From DAIRVC01 sp036803025 (lineage in GTDB: Bacteria > Chloroflexota > Anaerolineae > Anaerolineales > E44-bin32): 8,313 nt of DNA. The translations under genes were made by a program, and so were the position numbers. Within the stretch, counting starts at the first letter, position 1. Each line of letters opens with the position of its first letter. Under the pieces are notes generated by a model. That model had not been told where the DNA came from. It worked only from the letters and a program-made list of their open reading frames with translations, and made no database searches. Of the stretch, positions 6,096-8,313 are shown piece after piece. Location of the stretch: positions 1 to 8,313 of the forward strand of contig DAIRVC010000117.1 in the NCBI GenBank assembly GCA_036803025.1, in the 5' to 3' direction.

Positions 6096-7147
6096 GGCCC
6101 GAAGGCGGTTTGCACCAAGGCCTGGATTGCCGCCCGGTCGGGCAGGACGACGGCCGCGCCGCTGGACGGCACGCGCCAGGCGGTCACCATGGTCGACTCC
6201 ACGGCGAACGACCTCATTGTGCCGGATCCGCTGACCACGGCCGCAGCGACAGGCACGTAAGGAAGGACCGCGTCAAGCGTGATGTCCGTCTCGATGATCT
6301 GGCTGAACTCCCCATAGAGCTCGGGGACACGGCTCAGCCCATCCAGAGAGACGACCCTAGTGAAGATGGCCTGGATAACTTCCTGCTGACGGCGCATTCG
6401 GTCGTAGTCTCCGGAGTTCTTCCGCATGCGCACGTAACAGTGGGCAGTCCAGCCGTCCATGTGGCGGGTGGTTCCCGCCCGGTACTCGTACCATCTCCCG
6501 CCACACTCGTCGTACAAATAGCCGGTGACTTCGACGTCGATTCCGCCGAGAGCGTCGATACCATTGATGAACCCTCTGAAGTTGACGCGTGCCCAATGGT
6601 CGACCTGGATGCCGAAGTTGTACAGGATAGTCTGCCTCAGCATCTCGAAGCCCCCACGCGGCTCGGCGGTATTGACGCGGTCCATGCGCCATCCCGGGAT
6701 GTAGACGTACAGGTCGCGGGGTAACGATAGCATGGTGATGGTGTTGTTCTGCGGGTTGAGGGAAACGATCACTAGTGCGTCCGTCCGGTAGCCGCTTGAA
6801 TACGAACGCTCGTCCGACCCGAGTAGGACGATATTCATCACCCCGTCCTGCATCTCGAGCTCAGCGTGGGGTCGGGGGATCTCAGTCGCCGAGTCCTCAA
6901 CCGGAGCAGCAAATCCTTCCCACGGATCAACTGGTGTCGGGCTCGAGGTCGGGGTGTAATATGCTGACGGCGGCAGAGTAGCAGTCGGGGGACTCGGGAT
7001 GAAAGGCGTCTGCGTCGCGGTCGAGTGCGGGTCGGCGGTCGGAAGAGGGACGCCGGGACTCCCTTCAGCCAGGGTCAACGGCAGGCGGCAGCCTGTCACG
7101 CCCACAGCCAGGAGAAGGCCGATCAAGATCCGGGCATACTTGTTCAT
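6092..7147 (-). CDS. LCP (LytR-CpsA-Psr) family lipoprotein, short form
   Basis: This 351-residue paralogue is transcribed first of the pair. The signal peptide MNKYARILIGLLLAVGVTGC has a VTGC lipobox with acceptor C20. A Pro/Thr/Ser linker follows to about residue 90. The LCP domain runs from about 103 to 265: MNIVLLGSDERS, YRTDALVIVSL, MLSLPRDLYVYIPGW, RVNTAEPRGG, GIDALGGIDVEV, and YVRMRKNSGDYDRMRRQQEV. The tail VTAWRVPSSGAAVVLP and AIQALVQTAF matches the paralogue's equivalent region, but the protein ends there and lacks the LytR_C domain. Two cysteines (C215 in YDECGG and C237 in AHCYVR) flank a short insert absent from the paralogue and could form a disulphide outside the membrane (inference). 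ATG 7147 has a weak GGGATGGG purine site upstream, and the 155-nt space before it is the likely promoter region for both LCP genes. Expected role: glycopolymer attachment to the envelope. Confidence 0.92.
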   Translation of the reverse strand: MNKYARILIGLLLAVGVTGCRLPLTLAEGSPGVPLPTADPHSTATQTPFIPSPPTATLPPSAYYTPTSSPTPVDPWEGFAAPVEDSATEIPRPHAELEMQDGVMNIVLLGSDERSYSSGYRTDALVIVSLNPQNNTITMLSLPRDLYVYIPGWRMDRVNTAEPRGGFEMLRQTILYNFGIQVDHWARVNFRGFINGIDALGGIDVEVTGYLYDECGGRWYEYRAGTTRHMDGWTAHCYVRMRKNSGDYDRMRRQQEVIQAIFTRVVSLDGLSRVPELYGEFSQIIETDITLDAVLPYVPVAAAVVSGSGTMRSFAVESTMVTAWRVPSSGAAVVLPDRAAIQALVQTAFGP

Positions 7148-7168
7148 GCAATACCCATCCCTGGACTG

Positions 7169-7182
7169 GAGAGGTCCCTCTC
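7169..7182. promoter_or_regulatory. 14-bp palindrome upstream of the LCP gene pair
   Basis: GAGAGG (7169-7174) and CCTCTC (7177-7182) are perfect reverse complements separated by TC. The site lies 22-35 nt before the ATG at 7147, in the leader of the first LCP gene. It could be an operator or a small RNA hairpin. It lacks a T-run and so does not look like a terminator. The function is inferred from position only. Confidence 0.35.
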
Positions 7183-7228
7183 AAGCCAGACGCCCAACCT
7201 GGGTTGCTTGTTCCCGGGGGCGAGGCCG

Positions 7229-7257
7229 ATTCTAGAACGTTAATGCGATTCCGAACA
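7229..7257 (-). promoter_or_regulatory. Candidate promoter of the LCP gene pair
   Basis: On the minus strand TAGAAT (7234-7229) is a 5/6 match to a -10 box, in the most AT-rich patch of the intergenic space. Seventeen bases upstream is TGTTCG (7257-7252), a poor -35. Position, about 80 nt before the LCP start, is plausible. The -35 weakness keeps this tentative. Confidence 0.22.
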
Positions 7258-7302
7258 GGGCGGGTTTGGGGCAAGCTTGAGCCAGTCCCGAAGTCGCGGT
7301 CC

Positions 7303-8313
7303 TCAGTCCGAAGGGACCGGGCGAGCAAAGGGCTGTTCGGCGTCGGCCAATGGGAGCAGGACCGTGAAGGTGCTGCCGGAGCCGCGGACCGTATCGACCC
7401 ACACCCGACCGCCCAGCCCCTCACTCAGTGCCTTCACGACTGACAGGCCCGGACCGGTCTCGCCGATGCCTTCGACCTGTTCATCAGGTCCGAAGTGCTG
7501 GAAGACCAGCCCGATGTCCTCGGGGGGCACGCCGATGCCCGAGTCGGTCACCGAGACGAGAGCGAAGCTCCCTTCCTGCGGCTCATCCTGCGGCTGGATG
7601 CGCGCCCGCAGGACCACCTCGCCTCCGCTGGGTGAGGCGCGGATGGCGTTGTCGATCAGCCGGTGCAGGATCTGGATCACCGAATCCGCCTCGGCCAGGA
7701 CCGGCGGAAGTTCGTCGGCGAAATCCATCCGCAGCGTCAGACTCCTGGCGCGCAATGCCGAGCCGGCGCGCATCACCGCTTCCTCGATGCAGTGCACCAG
7801 GTCGACGCGCGTGCGCGCCACGCCCAGCGCCCCGGCCTTCTCGGCCGAGACCTGGACCAGGTCATTGACCAACGTCCCCATCCGCTCGATGCTGGTGCGG
7901 AGCCGCTCGATGACCTTGCGCTGCGCCGGCCCGAGCTCCCCGGCCGAATCGCTCAGCAGTACGGCCGTGTAGTCGATCGCCGAAGACATCGGCCCGTGGA
8001 GCTCACGGGCGATGGCCGCGATCGGTTCGAACTCGGGTGACGGCTGGGACGTCGACAGCCTTCCGAGAGGGCCCGCACGCGCTTGTGCAACGGCCAGGTC
8101 CGAGCGGGCCTGCTCAAGGGCCGCCATCAACACGCGCATCTCCTGGGACATCCGGTCGATCTCATCGGCTTCTGCCGCGGGCACCGGGATCTGCCGTGAG
8201 GCTCCCAACTCCGCTTGCAGGCGGTCGACTTCGGTCTCGAGCTCACGGATCCTTTGTTGGGCCCCTTCGTTGATCGTCAGGAGGGCCGCCAGATTGCCGG
8301 TCTGGCCGGGTTC
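7303..8313 (-). CDS. Histidine-kinase-like sensor protein lacking the H-box histidine (5' end outside window)
   Basis: The frame is open through the right edge, so the visible 336 residues are the C-terminal part. It starts with a coiled-coil (about residues 8-80, RIRELETEVDRLQAEL and EMRVLMAALEQARSDLAVAQ). A DHp-type two-helix domain follows (about 95-157, ARELHGPMSSAIDY ... RLRTSIERMGTLVNDLVQVS), then a HATPase domain. ATP-binding motifs are present: N-box LIDNAIRASP (N222), G1 DSGIGVP (257-263), F-box VFQHF, and a G2 variant GETGPGLSVVK. The H-box is altered. Where kinases read S-H-E-L-R-T-P this reads A-R-E-L-H-G-P, so the phospho-acceptor position is R103 and the only nearby His is H106. 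It may be a signalling protein that does not autophosphorylate in the usual way, or one that uses H106. The input domain is not visible. It is followed after 155 nt by the LCP genes on the same strand, so a regulatory link is possible but not shown. No response-regulator gene is in the window. Confidence 0.88.
   Translation of the reverse strand, partial: EPGQTGNLAALLTINEGAQQRIRELETEVDRLQAELGASRQIPVPAAEADEIDRMSQEMRVLMAALEQARSDLAVAQARAGPLGRLSTSQPSPEFEPIAAIARELHGPMSSAIDYTAVLLSDSAGELGPAQRKVIERLRTSIERMGTLVNDLVQVSAEKAGALGVARTRVDLVHCIEEAVMRAGSALRARSLTLRMDFADELPPVLAEADSVIQILHRLIDNAIRASPSGGEVVLRARIQPQDEPQEGSFALVSVTDSGIGVPPEDIGLVFQHFGPDEQVEGIGETGPGLSVVKALSEGLGGRVWVDTVRGSGSTFTVLLPLADAEQPFARPVPSD

Noticed and set aside
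7299..7318. Possible terminator hairpin at the end of the kinase gene (GGTCC/GGACC)
   Set aside because: Only a 5-bp stem with a 10-base loop, overlapping the stop codon and lacking a T-run.

Overview
The window is a GC-rich (clearly above 60%), gene-dense bacterial fragment. It carries nine protein genes, no RNA genes, no CRISPR array and no recognisable transposase. It contains a 10-N scaffold gap at 3893-3902, so it is probably a draft or metagenome-assembled contig. The source looks like a Chloroflexota bacterium of the Anaerolineae type. This is an inference from three things: secreted lipoproteins with long Pro/Thr/Ser linkers, a sensor kinase of the 'ELxxPMSS' type with a degenerate H-box, and tandem LytR-CpsA-Psr genes. 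No marker gene is present to prove it.

Region 1 (1-4631, plus strand) reads as one tightly packed run of six genes with spacings of +32, -4, +26, +37 and -20 nt. The order is: the C-terminal end of an unrecognised protein; a YpeA-like GNAT acetyltransferase; a MogA/MoaB-type molybdopterin adenylyltransferase; a PIG-L/LmbE-type zinc deacetylase; a Spinster-like MFS transporter started by GTG; and a PfkB-family sugar/nucleoside kinase. The last three could form a small catabolic or salvage module (uptake, de-N-acetylation and phosphorylation of a small sugar-like molecule), but the substrate cannot be read from the sequence. The pfkB gene holds the N gap. The 14 bases before the gap recur 57 nt downstream, and collapsing that repeat restores a normal kinase sequence, so the assembly is very probably wrong there.

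Region 2 (4680-8313, minus strand) converges on region 1. In transcription order it holds a histidine-kinase-like protein that runs off the right edge, a 155-nt intergenic stretch with a possible promoter and a 14-bp palindrome, and two overlapping LCP (LytR-CpsA-Psr) genes. Both LCP proteins carry lipoprotein signal peptides followed by Pro/Thr-rich linkers. Members of this family join glycopolymers to the cell wall, so the pair points to envelope assembly on the outer face of the membrane. The first-transcribed LCP has only the catalytic domain plus a short conserved tail. The second also has a C-terminal LytR_C domain. The kinase has intact ATP-binding motifs but Arg where the phospho-accepting His should be.

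The most noteworthy points are the pfkB assembly/insertion anomaly, the His-less kinase, the lipid-anchored LCP pair and the deacetylase-transporter-kinase trio. I did not find convincing evidence for a wholly new defence or mobile system.
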